A stretch of DNA of 64,000 nucleotides from Parahoeflea halophila (GTDB lineage Bacteria > Pseudomonadota > Alphaproteobacteria > Rhizobiales > Rhizobiaceae). The translations under genes and the position numbers were made by a program. Each line of letters starts with the position of its first letter. Position 1 is the stretch's first letter. This document shows, piece after piece, positions 9,105-18,204 of this stretch. Below the pieces are notes generated by a model. The model was not told the DNA's origin. It worked only from the letters and a program-made list of their open reading frames with translations, and did not search any database. The stretch covers positions 395,272 through 459,271 of the forward strand of contig NZ_OCPC01000004.1 in NCBI RefSeq assembly GCF_900220985.1. Reading direction: 5' to 3'.

Positions 9105-9983
9105 TCAGGCCGCCTTTGCGTCGCTGCCGCTGCCAGGATTCATCATTTCCTGCTCGACGGCATCGATGGAAGGACGCTCGTAGGAAGAAATGGTCTTGCG
9201 GCCGTGCTCAAGGGCGACCTGCGGAACCGAACCGTTCATGTAGGCCAGCAGTGTCTGCTTGACGATCGTGTAGAGCCGGTTCTGCTTGGTGCGCACGATC
9301 TTCACGTTCGTGGCGATCGGGCTGAATACGCAGTAGGAAAGGAAAATTCCGAGCATGGTTCCCACCAGAGCGGCGCCGATAAGCCCGCCCAGGACAGCCG
9401 GCGATTCATTGATCGCGCCCATCGCTTTGATCACGCCCAGAACCGCAGCAATAATGCCGATTGCCGGGCAGGCGTCCGACATGGTGCTCAAGGCATGGTA
9501 GGATTTCAGACGGTCCTGCGCGATGGTCTGGATTTCCTCATCCATCAGCGCTTCGATCTCATGCGGGCGGGCATTGCCGATAATGATAAGCCGCACATAG
9601 TCGCAGATGAACGAAGTCAGCTCCTTGTTCTTCAGCACGGTCGGGGCGGAAAGGAACAGGTCGGAATCTTCGGGATTGTCGATGTGGCTTTCAATCTCGT
9701 TGCGGCTCTTGGTGCGCAGGTCGCGCATAAGCGAATAGAGAATGCTTAGCGTGTCGAGATATTCGCGCTCCTTGGGAACTTTGCCCTTGAAGGCTTCGCC
9801 CAGAGCGGAGATCGTGTCTTTGATGGTCTTTACCGGGTTCGTCATGATGAAGCCGCCGATCGCAGCGCCACCGATGATGACGAGCTCGAAGGGCTGGTTG
9901 AGCACTTCGATGTGCCCGCCCATCGCCATGTAGCCGCCGAGCACACAGCCGATGGTGATAACAAAACCAATAATGATGTTCAT
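9105..9983 (-). CDS. motA: Motor stator protein MotA
   Basis: 292 residues from the ATG at 9983; the frame is open further upstream, but only this start gives the conserved [18 protein letters not shown] beginning. MotA forms the proton-driven stator with MotB. Four hydrophobic segments are visible; the cytoplasmic loop has conserved charges ([13 protein letters not shown]), and [16 protein letters not shown] carries the conserved proline of the third segment. First gene of the reverse operon. A near-consensus flagellar motif lies 37 nt upstream, back to back with that of the divergent operon. Confidence 0.96.
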   Translation of the reverse strand: MNIIIGFVITIGCVLGGYMAMGGHIEVLNQPFELVIIGGAAIGGFIMTNPVKTIKDTISALGEAFKGKVPKEREYLDTLSILYSLMRDLRTKSRNEIESHIDNPEDSDLFLSAPTVLKNKELTSFICDYVRLIIIGNARPHEIEALMDEEIQTIAQDRLKSYHALSTMSDACPAIGIIAAVLGVIKAMGAINESPAVLGGLIGAALVGTMLGIFLSYCVFSPIATNVKIVRTKQNRLYTIVKQTLLAYMNGSVPQVALEHGRKTISSYERPSIDAVEQEMMNPGSGSDAKAA

Positions 9984-10020
9984 GGTGCCCCGCCGCGATA
10001 AATGACATGCAAAACAATCA

Positions 10021-10039
10021 CTACGGCTTGAGCCTTGTG
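10021..10039 (-). promoter_or_regulatory. Flagellar operon motif (near match) upstream of motA
   Basis: Read on the minus strand: CACAAG, nine bases, GTAG; one mismatch in the YTAR part. It ends 37 nt before the motA ATG. Divergently placed from the copy at 10093-10111, with 53 nt between them. Confidence 0.45.
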
Positions 10040-10092
10040 TGAAGCTGAATCTACCGGCTCGATGAACAGTGTTCAGGTAATCTTCAGCTTCG

Positions 10093-10111
10093 CACAAGCA
10101 AGGTGGCCTAA
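10093..10111 (+). promoter_or_regulatory. Flagellar operon motif CRCAAG-N9-YTAR upstream of the DUF1217-flgF-fliI operon
   Basis: CACAAG at 10093-10098, nine bases, CTAA at 10108-10111; 76 nt to the GTG start at 10188. Same spacing as the copies before fliF, flgB, motB, flgE and flhA. Confidence 0.58.
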
Positions 10112-10187
10112 TCCGGGACGGGCTTGTGGGGACTGTGCGGGTTAGACAACCGCGCGATGCGCCCTCGACAACAAGAGGGGTCATCCG

Positions 10188-10970
10188 GTGACATCGACAT
10201 ACACCAGCTACAATCTCATAGCTCAGAATCTACCGCGATCCATAGAGCGGATTGCCAGCCAGCCCCAGATAGCGCGTGAAAGCGAGTATTATCTAGAGCG
10301 GATTTCCGAGATCAAGTCCGTTGACGAGTTCATGGCCGATACGCGCCTCTTCAACTACGCCATGAAGGCGCATGGTCTTGAAGACATGAACTATGCCAAG
10401 GCCTTCATGCGTAAGGTGCTGACGGAAGGTATCGACAACGAGGATGCCTTCGCCAACCAGCTTGCAGATTCCAAATACAAGGAATTCGCCGAGACCTACA
10501 ATTTCGCCCGTCATGGTGAAACGGCAACCATCTTCACCAAGGCGCAGCAAGGCACCGTTGACAAGTACCACCGGCTGTCGCTGGAAGAAGAAGCCGGCGT
10601 CGACAATACCGGCGTGCGTCTGGCGCTCTATTTCGAGCGCACGATCCCCGAGGTCGACTCTGTCTATGGTATTCTCGCTGACACCGCGCTGTATGAGGTT
10701 GTGCGGACCGCACTCGGCATTCCTGCCGAGGTCGCCGCGTCCGATATCGACAAACAGGCGGATCTGCTCAAATCTCGTCTCGACCTCGAGGACTTCAAGG
10801 ATTCCGAGAAGCTCAACCTTTTCATGCAGCGGTTCACCGCACTTTGGGAGCTCGAAAACCCGTCAGGCGGGTCTGCCAGTTCGAGCCTACTTCTGGGATC
10901 ATCGACCGGCTTTGGCATCTCGCCGGAACTGATGCTCTCGATCAACAATCTCAAACTTGGGGGGCGCTGA
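10188..10970 (+). CDS. DUF1217 family flagellar-associated protein
   Basis: 260 residues from a GTG start with a strong AGAGGGG site at 10173-10180. It matches the DUF1217 family, found in flagellar loci of alphaproteobacteria next to flgF. The body is helical with [20 protein letters not shown] near the N-terminus; the C-terminal 25 residues are Ser/Gly rich. No signal peptide or membrane segment. Its stop overlaps the flgF start (TGATG), so it is coupled to a rod gene. In some annotations this family is called a flagellar basal-body-associated protein; its molecular role is not established. Confidence 0.85.
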   Translation: MTSTYTSYNLIAQNLPRSIERIASQPQIARESEYYLERISEIKSVDEFMADTRLFNYAMKAHGLEDMNYAKAFMRKVLTEGIDNEDAFANQLADSKYKEFAETYNFARHGETATIFTKAQQGTVDKYHRLSLEEEAGVDNTGVRLALYFERTIPEVDSVYGILADTALYEVVRTALGIPAEVAASDIDKQADLLKSRLDLEDFKDSEKLNLFMQRFTALWELENPSGGSASSSLLLGSSTGFGISPELMLSINNLKLGGR

Positions 10971-11695
10971 TGCAGAGTTCGCTCTACGTTTCGCTATCGT
11001 CGCAGATTGCGCTTGAACGCCGTCTTACCACCCTGGCCGACAATGTCGCCAACGCCAACACGGCAGGTTTCCGGGCAACGGAAGTCAAGTTCAACGAGGT
11101 TCTGGCCAACACCGGTTCCACCGATGTCTCCTTCGTCGACGAAGGGCAGGACTACCTCTCAACCGCCAATGGAGGCCTGAAAGGCACCGGCAGCGCGCTT
11201 GATTTTGCAATCCGTGGTGACGCCTGGTTCATGATCGAAACGCCGACCGGCAAGATGTTGACCCGCGATGGCCGCTTCACACTCACCGCCACCGGCCAGC
11301 TGGTTAATGTGGATGGATATCCCGTGCTGGATCCGGGCGAGGCACCGATCGAACTCGATCCCGATGGCGAGGCACCCAAGGCCGGACGGGACGGTGGTCT
11401 GACCCAGGACGGTTTCCGGCGCGGTGCCATCGGTTTGTTCTCGGCGGATTTCAGGGATGGCTTCACCCGCAAGGCTTCGCTGGGCATTGTCCCGACCATC
11501 CCGCCGGAGCCGGTGCTTGATGCCGACAATGCCGGCCTGGTTCAGGGCTATGTCGAGAATTCCAACGTCAATGCGTTGGCCGAGATGAGCCGTCTGATCA
11601 TGATTTCGCGGGCCTTCGAAAATGTCTCGGCGATGACACAGTCGACCGAAGACGTATTCAAGGAAGCGATCCGGACCTTGGGCAGCGGCCGATGA
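10970..11695 (+). CDS. flgF: Flagellar proximal rod protein FlgF
   Basis: 241 residues from the ATG overlapping the preceding stop. FlgF is part of the proximal rod. It has the N-terminal rod/hook family signature (LTTLADNVANANTAGFRATE) and the C-terminal partner helix (ALAEMSRLIMISRAFENVSA), which pair into the D0 coiled coil of axial proteins. The middle DSG-type region has WFMIETPTGKMLTRDGRF. No signal peptide, as expected for a type III export substrate. Confidence 0.95.
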   Translation: MQSSLYVSLSSQIALERRLTTLADNVANANTAGFRATEVKFNEVLANTGSTDVSFVDEGQDYLSTANGGLKGTGSALDFAIRGDAWFMIETPTGKMLTRDGRFTLTATGQLVNVDGYPVLDPGEAPIELDPDGEAPKAGRDGGLTQDGFRRGAIGLFSADFRDGFTRKASLGIVPTIPPEPVLDADNAGLVQGYVENSNVNALAEMSRLIMISRAFENVSAMTQSTEDVFKEAIRTLGSGR

Positions 11696-11754
11696 GTTCG
11701 ATCGCAAATCTGCTGGATGACCTTCTGATCATACCGGAGCTTGGCGCATCATGA
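11692..11754 (+). CDS. 20-codon ORF linking flgF and fliI
   Basis: ATG at 11692 lies across the flgF stop (ATGA) and the ORF's own TGA at 11752 lies across the fliI start (ATGA). The peptide is hydrophobic and acidic, beginning MSSIANLLDDLLII. There is no clear Shine-Dalgarno sequence; translation would rely on ribosomes finishing flgF. It may be a coupling device that passes ribosomes to fliI rather than a functional peptide. A chance ORF is the main alternative. Confidence 0.4.
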   Translation: MSSIANLLDDLLIIPELGAS

Positions 11755-13130
11755 GCGGCCGCGAACGGCTGGCCCGGCTAGCCCAAAACGTGCGCGCCTT
11801 TTCCCATCCGGAAGGCGCGTTCGACATTTCGGGGACAGTAACCTCCGTCGCACCCGGTCATTACGGGGTCGCCGGCTTGTCACGGCATGCCCGCATCGGA
11901 GATTTTCTGACTTTTCGTCAGGGTGGCGTGGCCAGGCTCGCCGAAGTGGTGAGCCTTGGACCGAATGAACTGATAGCCTGTCCGGTAGACGGAGCATCCC
12001 AGGCCAATATCGGCGAGAGAGTGTGGCGCCGCGGGCCATTCCGCCTGTCACCCGACCAGAGCTGGTGCGGACGGACAATCAACGCGCTCGGCAATCCGGT
12101 CGATGGGCTCGGCCCGCTTCGGCAAGGCCCGCGACGGCGTCCGGTGACCGGCGCTGCGCCGGCGTCGATGCTGCGGCAGCGGGTGAACAAGCCGCTCAAG
12201 ACCGGAATACGGGTCGTCGATGTTTTCACGCCGCTGTGTCAGGGACAGCGTCTGGGGGTCTTCGCTGGTTCGGGCGTCGGCAAATCGACCCTGCTTTCGA
12301 TGTTCGCCAAGGCTGCGGACTTCGACCGTGCTGTGGTCGCCCTCGTCGGGGAACGTGGTCGCGAAGTCCGCGAATTCATCGAGGATACGCTCGGCCCCAA
12401 CATGGCCAAGACTGTTGCGGTGGTTGCCACCAGCGACGAAAGCCCGATGCAGCGCAAGATGGCGCCGTTGACGGCCATGGCCATTGCCGAACATTTCAGG
12501 GATGAAGGCGAGAACGTGCTGCTGATCGTCGACAGCCTGACCCGCTATGCCCATGCGTTGCGCGAGATCGGTATGGCTGCCGGAGAGCCGCCGGTTGCCC
12601 GCGGTTACCCGGCATCGGTGTTCACGGCCTTGCCGGGCCTGCTTGAACGGGCTGGTCCCGGACCGGAAGGCGCTGGCGCAATCACCGCGATCGTGTCGAT
12701 TCTGGTTGACGGCGATAACCACAATGATCCCGTGGCCGACTCCGCCCGCGGTATTCTCGATGGTCATCTCGTGCTCGACCGGGCGCTTGCCGATGAGGGG
12801 CGCTACCCGCCGGTCAATCCGCTGACCTCGATTTCGCGCTTGGCCCGCAAGGCTTGGCGCGGTGACGAGGAGAAGCTGGTCATGCGCATCAAGGCACTGA
12901 TCCATCGCTACGAGGAAACCCGCGACTTGCGGCTGATCGGCGGGTACCGGCCAGGCACCGACGCGGAACTGGAAATGGCGATCAAGCAAACGCCGGTCAT
13001 CTACGAGACGTTGCGTCAGACGCCGGAACAGCCGCCAAGCGCCGATGCATTTGCTGAACTCGCGGATGCGATGAAGACCGCGGCAGGCCTGCCCGCTTCC
13101 TCGCCCGCCAAGGAAAGGACGAAACCGTGA
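11751..13130 (+). CDS. fliI: Flagellum-specific export ATPase FliI
   Basis: 459 residues. FliI is the hexameric ATPase on the cytoplasmic side of the export gate. Walker A region FAGSGVGKSTLL at about residues 171-182, then VGERGREVREFIED, Walker B VLLIVDSLTR, and the RGYPASVFTALPGLLERAG segment typical of FliI/SctN. It overlaps the next gene by 4 nt. The expected partners FliH and FliJ are not neighbours here; candidates are at 26.96 kb and 41.9 kb. Confidence 0.97.
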   Translation: MSGRERLARLAQNVRAFSHPEGAFDISGTVTSVAPGHYGVAGLSRHARIGDFLTFRQGGVARLAEVVSLGPNELIACPVDGASQANIGERVWRRGPFRLSPDQSWCGRTINALGNPVDGLGPLRQGPRRRPVTGAAPASMLRQRVNKPLKTGIRVVDVFTPLCQGQRLGVFAGSGVGKSTLLSMFAKAADFDRAVVALVGERGREVREFIEDTLGPNMAKTVAVVATSDESPMQRKMAPLTAMAIAEHFRDEGENVLLIVDSLTRYAHALREIGMAAGEPPVARGYPASVFTALPGLLERAGPGPEGAGAITAIVSILVDGDNHNDPVADSARGILDGHLVLDRALADEGRYPPVNPLTSISRLARKAWRGDEEKLVMRIKALIHRYEETRDLRLIGGYRPGTDAELEMAIKQTPVIYETLRQTPEQPPSADAFAELADAMKTAAGLPASSPAKERTKP

Positions 13131-13708
13131 CTGAAGCGACTACCGCCGAAATTGGCACCGGTGAGATCGAGGATCAGAAAAATGCTGCGGTCAGCAAAGC
13201 TTCGAGATGGCGCACCGGCGACCGGCTGGTGGCCGTTGCCGGGTTCATGCTGGCCACGGCGGCAGCGTTCTTTCCCTGGTACGTGTTCTTCAATCAGGAA
13301 AATTTCGGCATTGCTCCCATGGGGTATTCGCAAACGCGTGATCTGCCTGAAATCGGCGGCCGTTCCCTGGTCAACGTGTCACCCCTGGCCATACCCGATG
13401 AAAAGGACGGTGCCGCCGGGCCATCGGCCTTTGACCCGATCACCACGGCGACCGTCTCGAACCTTGGTGACGAAGCCAATGGTCCTGCACCTCTCGTCAG
13501 CGTCGACCCCAACAAGAGCTTTCCCGGCAAGCCGCGTTACAAGCTCTTGCACGTTGCCAATGGTCGTGCGCTGATCGAAGATCAGTCGGGCATGTACATC
13601 GTGCGCATCGGGTCGGTTCTGCCGGACAATTCCCGTCTTGCGACACTGGAAAAGCGCGACGGCCAGTGGGTCATCATCACCTCCAACGGTGAAGTCATTC
13701 AGCGCTGA
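13127..13708 (+). CDS. Unknown single-pass membrane protein coupled to fliI
   Basis: 193 residues. A polar N-terminus, one membrane segment at about residues 34-54 (VAVAGFMLATAAAFFPWYVF), then a periplasmic part. The last 55 residues read as a small beta domain (GRALIEDQSGMYIVRIGSVL, then GQWVIITSNGEVIQR), a pattern that recalls PilP and GspC homology-region domains. The start overlaps the fliI stop, and it is the last gene of the operon before a short terminator. Homologues stand at this place in other rhizobial flagellar clusters; I know no assigned function. The PilP/GspC likeness is my reading of the strand pattern only. Confidence 0.8.
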   Translation: MTEATTAEIGTGEIEDQKNAAVSKASRWRTGDRLVAVAGFMLATAAAFFPWYVFFNQENFGIAPMGYSQTRDLPEIGGRSLVNVSPLAIPDEKDGAAGPSAFDPITTATVSNLGDEANGPAPLVSVDPNKSFPGKPRYKLLHVANGRALIEDQSGMYIVRIGSVLPDNSRLATLEKRDGQWVIITSNGEVIQR

Positions 13709-13734
13709 GCCAATTGCACAGGCAAGGGATTTTC

Positions 13735-13753
13735 CCGGCGTGAGGCCGGTTTT
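13735..13753 (+). terminator. Short intrinsic terminator after the fliI operon
   Basis: Five-base-pair stem CCGGC/GCCGG with loop GTGAG followed by TTTT, 27 nt after the stop at 13708. Short but well placed. Confidence 0.45.
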
Positions 13754-13891
13754 CGACGGGTCTCACGCGGTTCGGTCAGGGTAATAAAGCCCTGCGGATT
13801 CTGCCTGCTGCGCTGCAGCTGGTCGCATGCCCGGACTGTTGTGTCACAGGCGCCATAAAATCGCGGCCTGGTCTGCGTGGTCGAGGTTGCA

Positions 13892-13921
13892 GACCCCGAC
13901 CCCGACCCCGACCCCGACCCC
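13892..13921 (+). repeat. Tandem hexamer repeat (GACCCC)5
   Basis: Five exact copies of GACCCC in the 337-nt region between the fliI operon and flgB, 75 nt upstream of the flgB motif. Such a repeat can vary in copy number by slippage and would change the spacing of upstream sequences. Confidence 0.9.
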
Positions 13922-13995
13922 TGGACCATCCTCTGCCCGGCAAGTAAAGGCCCGGTCCCGAAGCTTACCGAATGGTTAATTTCCCGTAAGGCACA

Positions 13996-14014
13996 CGCAA
14001 GATTAGCCGCCTAT
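13996..14014 (+). promoter_or_regulatory. Flagellar operon motif upstream of flgB
   Basis: CGCAAG at 13996-14001, nine bases, CTAT at 14011-14014 (last base differs from R); 31 nt to the flgB ATG. With a -10 at CTATTC the transcript would begin just before the AGGGAAA ribosome binding site. Confidence 0.55.
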
Positions 14015-14045
14015 TCTCTGGGCTTGTTAAGGACAGGGAAATTCC

Positions 14046-14429
14046 ATGCAGCCGATTCAGCTTTTCGAACTGGCATCCAAGCAATCGCACTGGCTGACCG
14101 TGCGTCAGACTGTGGTTGCCGGAAACGTCGCGAACGCCAATACGCCCGGCTACGCGGTCCGGGAAGTCGCAGCCTTTGAAGCCGTTCTCGACCAGACGCA
14201 GAAGCCAGTCCGCATGGCGGCAACGCAACCCGGCCACATCCAGGAAGACCCGATGCGCGGCGCAGTACGTACCGGCAGCTTCGGCGATGTCGACGTGCAG
14301 CCGTCGGGCAACTCGGTCAACCTGCCTGAGGAAATGAGCAAGACCGGAGAGATCAAACGCATGTACGAACTCAACACTGGAATGGTGACGGCCTTTCACC
14401 GCATGATGCTTCTGACCGTGAGGCGCTGA
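14046..14429 (+). CDS. flgB: Flagellar proximal rod protein FlgB
   Basis: 127 residues. Starts [17 protein letters not shown] and has the rod signature [18 protein letters not shown] at about residues 22-39; the C-terminal helix pairs with it. First gene of a tightly packed operon running to fliP. An AGGACAGGGAAA site precedes the ATG. FlgB, FlgC and FliE form the base of the rod at the export gate. Confidence 0.96.
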   Translation: MQPIQLFELASKQSHWLTVRQTVVAGNVANANTPGYAVREVAAFEAVLDQTQKPVRMAATQPGHIQEDPMRGAVRTGSFGDVDVQPSGNSVNLPEEMSKTGEIKRMYELNTGMVTAFHRMMLLTVRR

Positions 14430-14431
14430 TC

Positions 14432-14857
14432 ATGCCGGTTGATCCACTTACTCTCGCCTCCCGCATCGCTTCCTCCGGCCTGACTGTTCAGGAAACCCGG
14501 ATGCGCATTCTTTCGGAAAACCTTGCCAACTCGCAGTCGACCGGCAACACGCCGGGTGAGGACGCCTATCGCCGCAAGACGATCAGCTTTTCCTGGGAGC
14601 TTGACCGCGCCACCGGTGCGACGCGGGCCGAAGTCGCCAAGATCGATACCGACCCGAGCCAGTTCGTCATCGAATACGACCCGGGCAATCCTGCGGCCGA
14701 CAAGAATGGCATGGTGAAGCGTCCCAACGTCAACGTGCTGGTCGAACTGGCGGACATGCGTGAGGCAAATCGCACCTATGAAGCCAACCTACAGACCGTG
14801 AAACAAACAAGGGAACTGGTTTCCATGACTATTGAACTGCTGAGGTCCGGCCAATGA
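14432..14857 (+). CDS. flgC: Flagellar proximal rod protein FlgC
   Basis: 141 residues, 2 nt after flgB. Rod signature [20 protein letters not shown] near the N-terminus, RRKTISF motif, and C-terminal [20 protein letters not shown] with the conserved MxEANRxYEAN-type helix. Overlaps fliE by 4 nt. Confidence 0.96.
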   Translation: MPVDPLTLASRIASSGLTVQETRMRILSENLANSQSTGNTPGEDAYRRKTISFSWELDRATGATRAEVAKIDTDPSQFVIEYDPGNPAADKNGMVKRPNVNVLVELADMREANRTYEANLQTVKQTRELVSMTIELLRSGQ

Positions 14858-15189
14858 TTGACAAGATCTCCGGCCTGTCAGGCCTGTCGGGCATTGCTGG
14901 TCCGCGTGAGACCGACATGGCGGGCGCTGCTGCAATGCCAACCATGCCGGCGGTGTCCGGTGCACAATCACCAGGCTCGTTTGCGGAAACGCTGAAGACC
15001 ATGGGTGAGGGTGTCGTCGACAATCTCAAAACAGCCGAAGGCAAGTCATTCGCCGCCATCAAGGGCGAAGTGCCAACCCGTGAAGTCGTCGACGCCATCA
15101 TGGCGGCCGAACAGTCGCTGCAGACCGCAGTCGCAATTCGCGACAAGATGGTCACTGCTTATCTCGAAATCGCACGTATGCAAATCTGA
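14854..15189 (+). CDS. fliE: Flagellar hook-basal body complex protein FliE
   Basis: 111 residues. FliE joins the MS ring and export gate to the rod. It has the [20 protein letters not shown] region and the C-terminal [20 protein letters not shown] / [14 protein letters not shown] helix that defines the family. Starts in the flgC stop. Confidence 0.95.
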   Translation: MIDKISGLSGLSGIAGPRETDMAGAAAMPTMPAVSGAQSPGSFAETLKTMGEGVVDNLKTAEGKSFAAIKGEVPTREVVDAIMAAEQSLQTAVAIRDKMVTAYLEIARMQI

Positions 15190-15199
15190 GGAATATGCC

Positions 15200-15985
15200 A
15201 TGAAGGCTTTGGCCATCGCAGCTACCGGTATGAATGCCCAGCAGCTTAATCTCGAAGTGATCGCCAACAACGTGGCGAACATCAACACCACGGGTTTCAA
15301 GAGAGCCCGCGCCGAATTCTCCGACCTGCTTTATCAGGTTGAGCGCAATTCGGGCGTTCCCAACGCTTCCAACCAGGCGATTGTCCCAGAAGGCGCGCAT
15401 ATCGGTCTTGGCGTTCAGACCTCCGCGGTCCGTAACCTGCACATCCAGGGCAGCCTGGTAGGCACCTCCAACAAGCTCGACCTGGCACTTGTCGGTCGCG
15501 GCTGGTTCCAGGTCGAAACCCCGGATGGTGAAACCCAGTACTCACGCGCCGGCGCCTTCAACACCAATGCCGAAGGCCAGCTGGTGACCATCGACGGTTA
15601 CGTGGTCGTTCCCGGCATTACCTTCCCGGACGAAACCAGTGAAGTTCAGATCTCCCGGACCGGCCAGATTCTCGCCCGTATCGGTGACGATGTTGAACTG
15701 CAGGACCTGGGCCAGCTGACCCTGGCGAATTTTGTCAATGAAGCAGGTCTAGAGCCGCTCGGCGACAATCTGTTCCGCGAAACCGTGGCTTCTGGCCCGG
15801 CTATCGTCGGCGTCCCTGCCGATCCTGGCTTCGCCCATGTGCAGCAGGGATATCTGGAAGCATCCAATGTTGATCCGGTCAAGGAAATCACCGACCTGAT
15901 CTCCGCCCAGCGTGCTTATGAAATGAATTCCAAGATCATCCAGGCGGCGGATGAAATGGCGTCCGTCGTCTCGCAGAACCTCTAG
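15200..15985 (+). CDS. flgG: Flagellar distal rod protein FlgG
   Basis: 261 residues from ATG at 15200 (GAGGAATATGCC before it), the usual FlgG length. N-terminal [20 protein letters not shown], then [20 protein letters not shown]-terminal [20 protein letters not shown] and [16 protein letters not shown]. Forms the distal rod that passes the P and L rings. The upstream in-frame extension overlaps fliE and is not FlgG-like. Confidence 0.97.
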   Translation: MKALAIAATGMNAQQLNLEVIANNVANINTTGFKRARAEFSDLLYQVERNSGVPNASNQAIVPEGAHIGLGVQTSAVRNLHIQGSLVGTSNKLDLALVGRGWFQVETPDGETQYSRAGAFNTNAEGQLVTIDGYVVVPGITFPDETSEVQISRTGQILARIGDDVELQDLGQLTLANFVNEAGLEPLGDNLFRETVASGPAIVGVPADPGFAHVQQGYLEASNVDPVKEITDLISAQRAYEMNSKIIQAADEMASVVSQNL

Positions 15986-16007
15986 GTTACACAAGGAAAA
16001 GGCAGAC

Positions 16008-16490
16008 ATGACGTTTCGCCCCACATTGCCTTTGCAAGGTCTCGTTCGCGCGGCTCTTGTCATGCTCGCTCTGCTGTGCGCCAGTTCCATGGCGCACGCA
16101 GGACGCGGAACCGCAGTCGTGCCTGAACGGACCATCTACCCCGGTGAGGAACTGGTGGAAGAGCTGGTCCGCGAGGTCGAGGTGACCAACCCAAATCTCC
16201 GGGGCGGTTATGCCGAAGTGACCAGCGAGGTCGTGGGCAAGGTGACAACCCGCACGCTGTTGCCGGGCCGGACCATACCGGTCGCGGCATTGCGTGATTC
16301 CTGGGCCGTGGAACGTGGCAAGACGGTTCCGATCGTCTTTACCGGCAACGGCCTGACCATCACCGCGACGGGAACGCCGCTTGAAAACGCCGCCATCGGC
16401 GATTTTATCCGTGTCCGAAACATCGAATCCGGCATCATCATTTCTGGAACGGTGATGGAGAACGGCAGCATACAGGTGGCTGCGAAATGA
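16008..16490 (+). CDS. flgA: Flagellar P-ring assembly chaperone FlgA
   Basis: 160 residues from ATG at 16008, with AAGGAAAAG upstream. A Sec signal peptide ends in SSMAHA-G at about residue 32. The mature part has the SAF/FlgA fold pattern (VVGKVTTRTLLPGRTIPVAA, then VPIVFTGNGLTITATGTPLE and a late GxxIxVRN). Periplasmic chaperone for FlgI, which follows with a 4-nt overlap. It is the compact, single SAF-domain form typical of alphaproteobacteria. Confidence 0.93.
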   Translation: MTFRPTLPLQGLVRAALVMLALLCASSMAHAGRGTAVVPERTIYPGEELVEELVREVEVTNPNLRGGYAEVTSEVVGKVTTRTLLPGRTIPVAALRDSWAVERGKTVPIVFTGNGLTITATGTPLENAAIGDFIRVRNIESGIIISGTVMENGSIQVAAK

Positions 16491-17680
16491 TCCGCAAACT
16501 CGCCAAAATCGCCGGTATCTGGGCTGCCATGATCTGTCTGTCCGGCTCGGAACCGGGTCCCGCCATGGGGCCTGGCCAGGGGTCTGTGGATGCTTTTGCG
16601 TCCGGCGCCGGCATGAGCTTCATCCGCCCTGCAGGTGCGTCCTCGCGCATCAAGGACATTGCTTCCTTGCAGGCGGCACGGGACAACCAGCTGATCGGAT
16701 ACGGACTCGTTGTCGGATTGCAGGGAACCGGGGACGGCTTGCGCAATTCGCCCTTCACCGAGCAGTCACTCCGAGCGATGCTGCAAAACCTCGGGATCTC
16801 CACCGAGGGCGGCGCCTCGCGGGTCAACAATGTCGCTGCGGTGATCGTCACCGCCAACCTGCCACCCTTCGCAAGTCTCGGTTCGCGCATCGATGTCAGC
16901 GTATCGTCGCTGGGCGACGCCACCTCGCTGCGCGGCGGTACGCTTGTCATGACGTCGATGTCGGGTGCCGATGGCCAGATCTATGCCGTGGCACAAGGCC
17001 CGGTAATCGTCTCGGCCTTCAATGCCGAGGGAGACGCGGCTACGTTGCAGCAAGGTACTGCCACTGCCGGCCGTTTGCCCGGCGGCGCCATCATTGAGCG
17101 CGAAATCCCGGCCAGTTTCAAGCAGGTCGACGGACTGGTCTACCAGCTCAGAAACCCCGATTTCACCACGGCCGTTGGCATGGCCGACGTCATCAATGCG
17201 TTTGCGGAAGCGCGCTACGGAACAGCCATCGCCGAGGCCCGTGATTCCACCACGGTCGCAGTCCGCAAGCCCCCGCGCGCGGACCTCGCCCGGCTGACTG
17301 CAGAGCTCGAGGGGCTGGTCGTTGAAACCGACACGCCGGCCCGTGTTGTGGTCAATGAGCGCACAGGCACGATCGTGATCGGCAACGACGTTCGCGTTTC
17401 CAAGGTCGCCGTCAGTCATGGCACATTGACCGTTCAGATCAACGAGACCCCGACTGTGGTGCAGCCGCTGCCGTTCTCCGATGGCGTGACGGCCGTTGAA
17501 CCCCTGACCGACATCACGGCAGGCGTCGACGGTGGCCAGGTTGCCATAATCGATGGACCGGATCTGAGAACCCTGGTCGCCGGCCTCAATTCCATTGGCG
17601 TCAAGCCGGACGGCATCATTGCCATTCTCCAGGGCATCAAGTCCGCCGGGGCACTGCATGCCGAACTGGTGCTGCAATGA
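16487..17680 (+). CDS. flgI: Flagellar P-ring protein FlgI
   Basis: 397 residues. N-terminal Sec-type leader (MIRKLAKIAGIWAAMICLSG), somewhat longer than usual before the mature start SRIKDIASLQAARDNQLIGY. Conserved GLQGTGDG, PPFASLGSRIDVSVSSLGDA and a late VxALNSIGVKPDG-type segment. Periplasmic ring in the peptidoglycan layer. Overlaps motE by 4 nt. Confidence 0.96.
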   Translation: MIRKLAKIAGIWAAMICLSGSEPGPAMGPGQGSVDAFASGAGMSFIRPAGASSRIKDIASLQAARDNQLIGYGLVVGLQGTGDGLRNSPFTEQSLRAMLQNLGISTEGGASRVNNVAAVIVTANLPPFASLGSRIDVSVSSLGDATSLRGGTLVMTSMSGADGQIYAVAQGPVIVSAFNAEGDAATLQQGTATAGRLPGGAIIEREIPASFKQVDGLVYQLRNPDFTTAVGMADVINAFAEARYGTAIAEARDSTTVAVRKPPRADLARLTAELEGLVVETDTPARVVVNERTGTIVIGNDVRVSKVAVSHGTLTVQINETPTVVQPLPFSDGVTAVEPLTDITAGVDGGQVAIIDGPDLRTLVAGLNSIGVKPDGIIAILQGIKSAGALHAELVLQ

Positions 17681-18204
17681 TCGGAAAAGACAGACAGCAT
17701 TCGCGCTTATGGTCGCGTGGGGCAGGGGCTGCAGCGGTCCTCATGCTGGGCATGATCGCTCCGGGCGCCCATGCGCAGCAGGCGCCGCCGCCAAGCCTTG
17801 AAGACGAGATCCGCGCATTTTGTGGCAACATCGCCGATGCAGCGCGCGATCAGCGCTATCTGCTGCAAAAGAAGGAACTCGAAGAGCTCCAGGCGGAAGT
17901 CGATGAACGCATGCGCCAGCTTGAGGAAGGCTCCGCCAAGTATCAGGAGTGGCTCAAGAAGCGGGAAGACTTCATGCAGGTCGCTGACACCCAGCTGGTG
18001 GAAATCTACAAGAACATGGCGCCTGATTCCGCCGCTGCGCAGCTTGAAATTGTCAAGCCGGGTATCGCGGCAGCCATTGTCATGAAACTCAGTCCGCGAC
18101 TGGCGAGTTCGATACTCAACGAGATGGACACCAAGAAGGCAGCAGCCTTGACAACCATCATCGCCGCCGCAGCAGCCCCCGAGCAACCCAAGGATCCATC
18201 ATGA
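17677..18204 (+). CDS. motE: MotC chaperone MotE
   Basis: 175 residues with a signal peptide ending near GAHA-QQ (residue 28-30). A periplasmic coiled coil (about 60-105) is followed by an MgtE-N-like part (IVKPGIAAAIVMKLSPRLAS, SSILNEMDTKKAAALT). In S. meliloti the flgI-flgH neighbour motE encodes a periplasmic chaperone that stabilises and folds MotC. The position and domain plan match. Overlaps flgH by 4 nt. Confidence 0.9.
   Translation: MIGKDRQHSRLWSRGAGAAAVLMLGMIAPGAHAQQAPPPSLEDEIRAFCGNIADAARDQRYLLQKKELEELQAEVDERMRQLEEGSAKYQEWLKKREDFMQVADTQLVEIYKNMAPDSAAAQLEIVKPGIAAAIVMKLSPRLASSILNEMDTKKAAALTTIIAAAAAPEQPKDPS

Noticed and set aside
13966..13984. TTAA-N7 box before flgB
   Set aside because: TTAA at 13976 is followed after seven bases by TAAG, two mismatches and no conserved tail.
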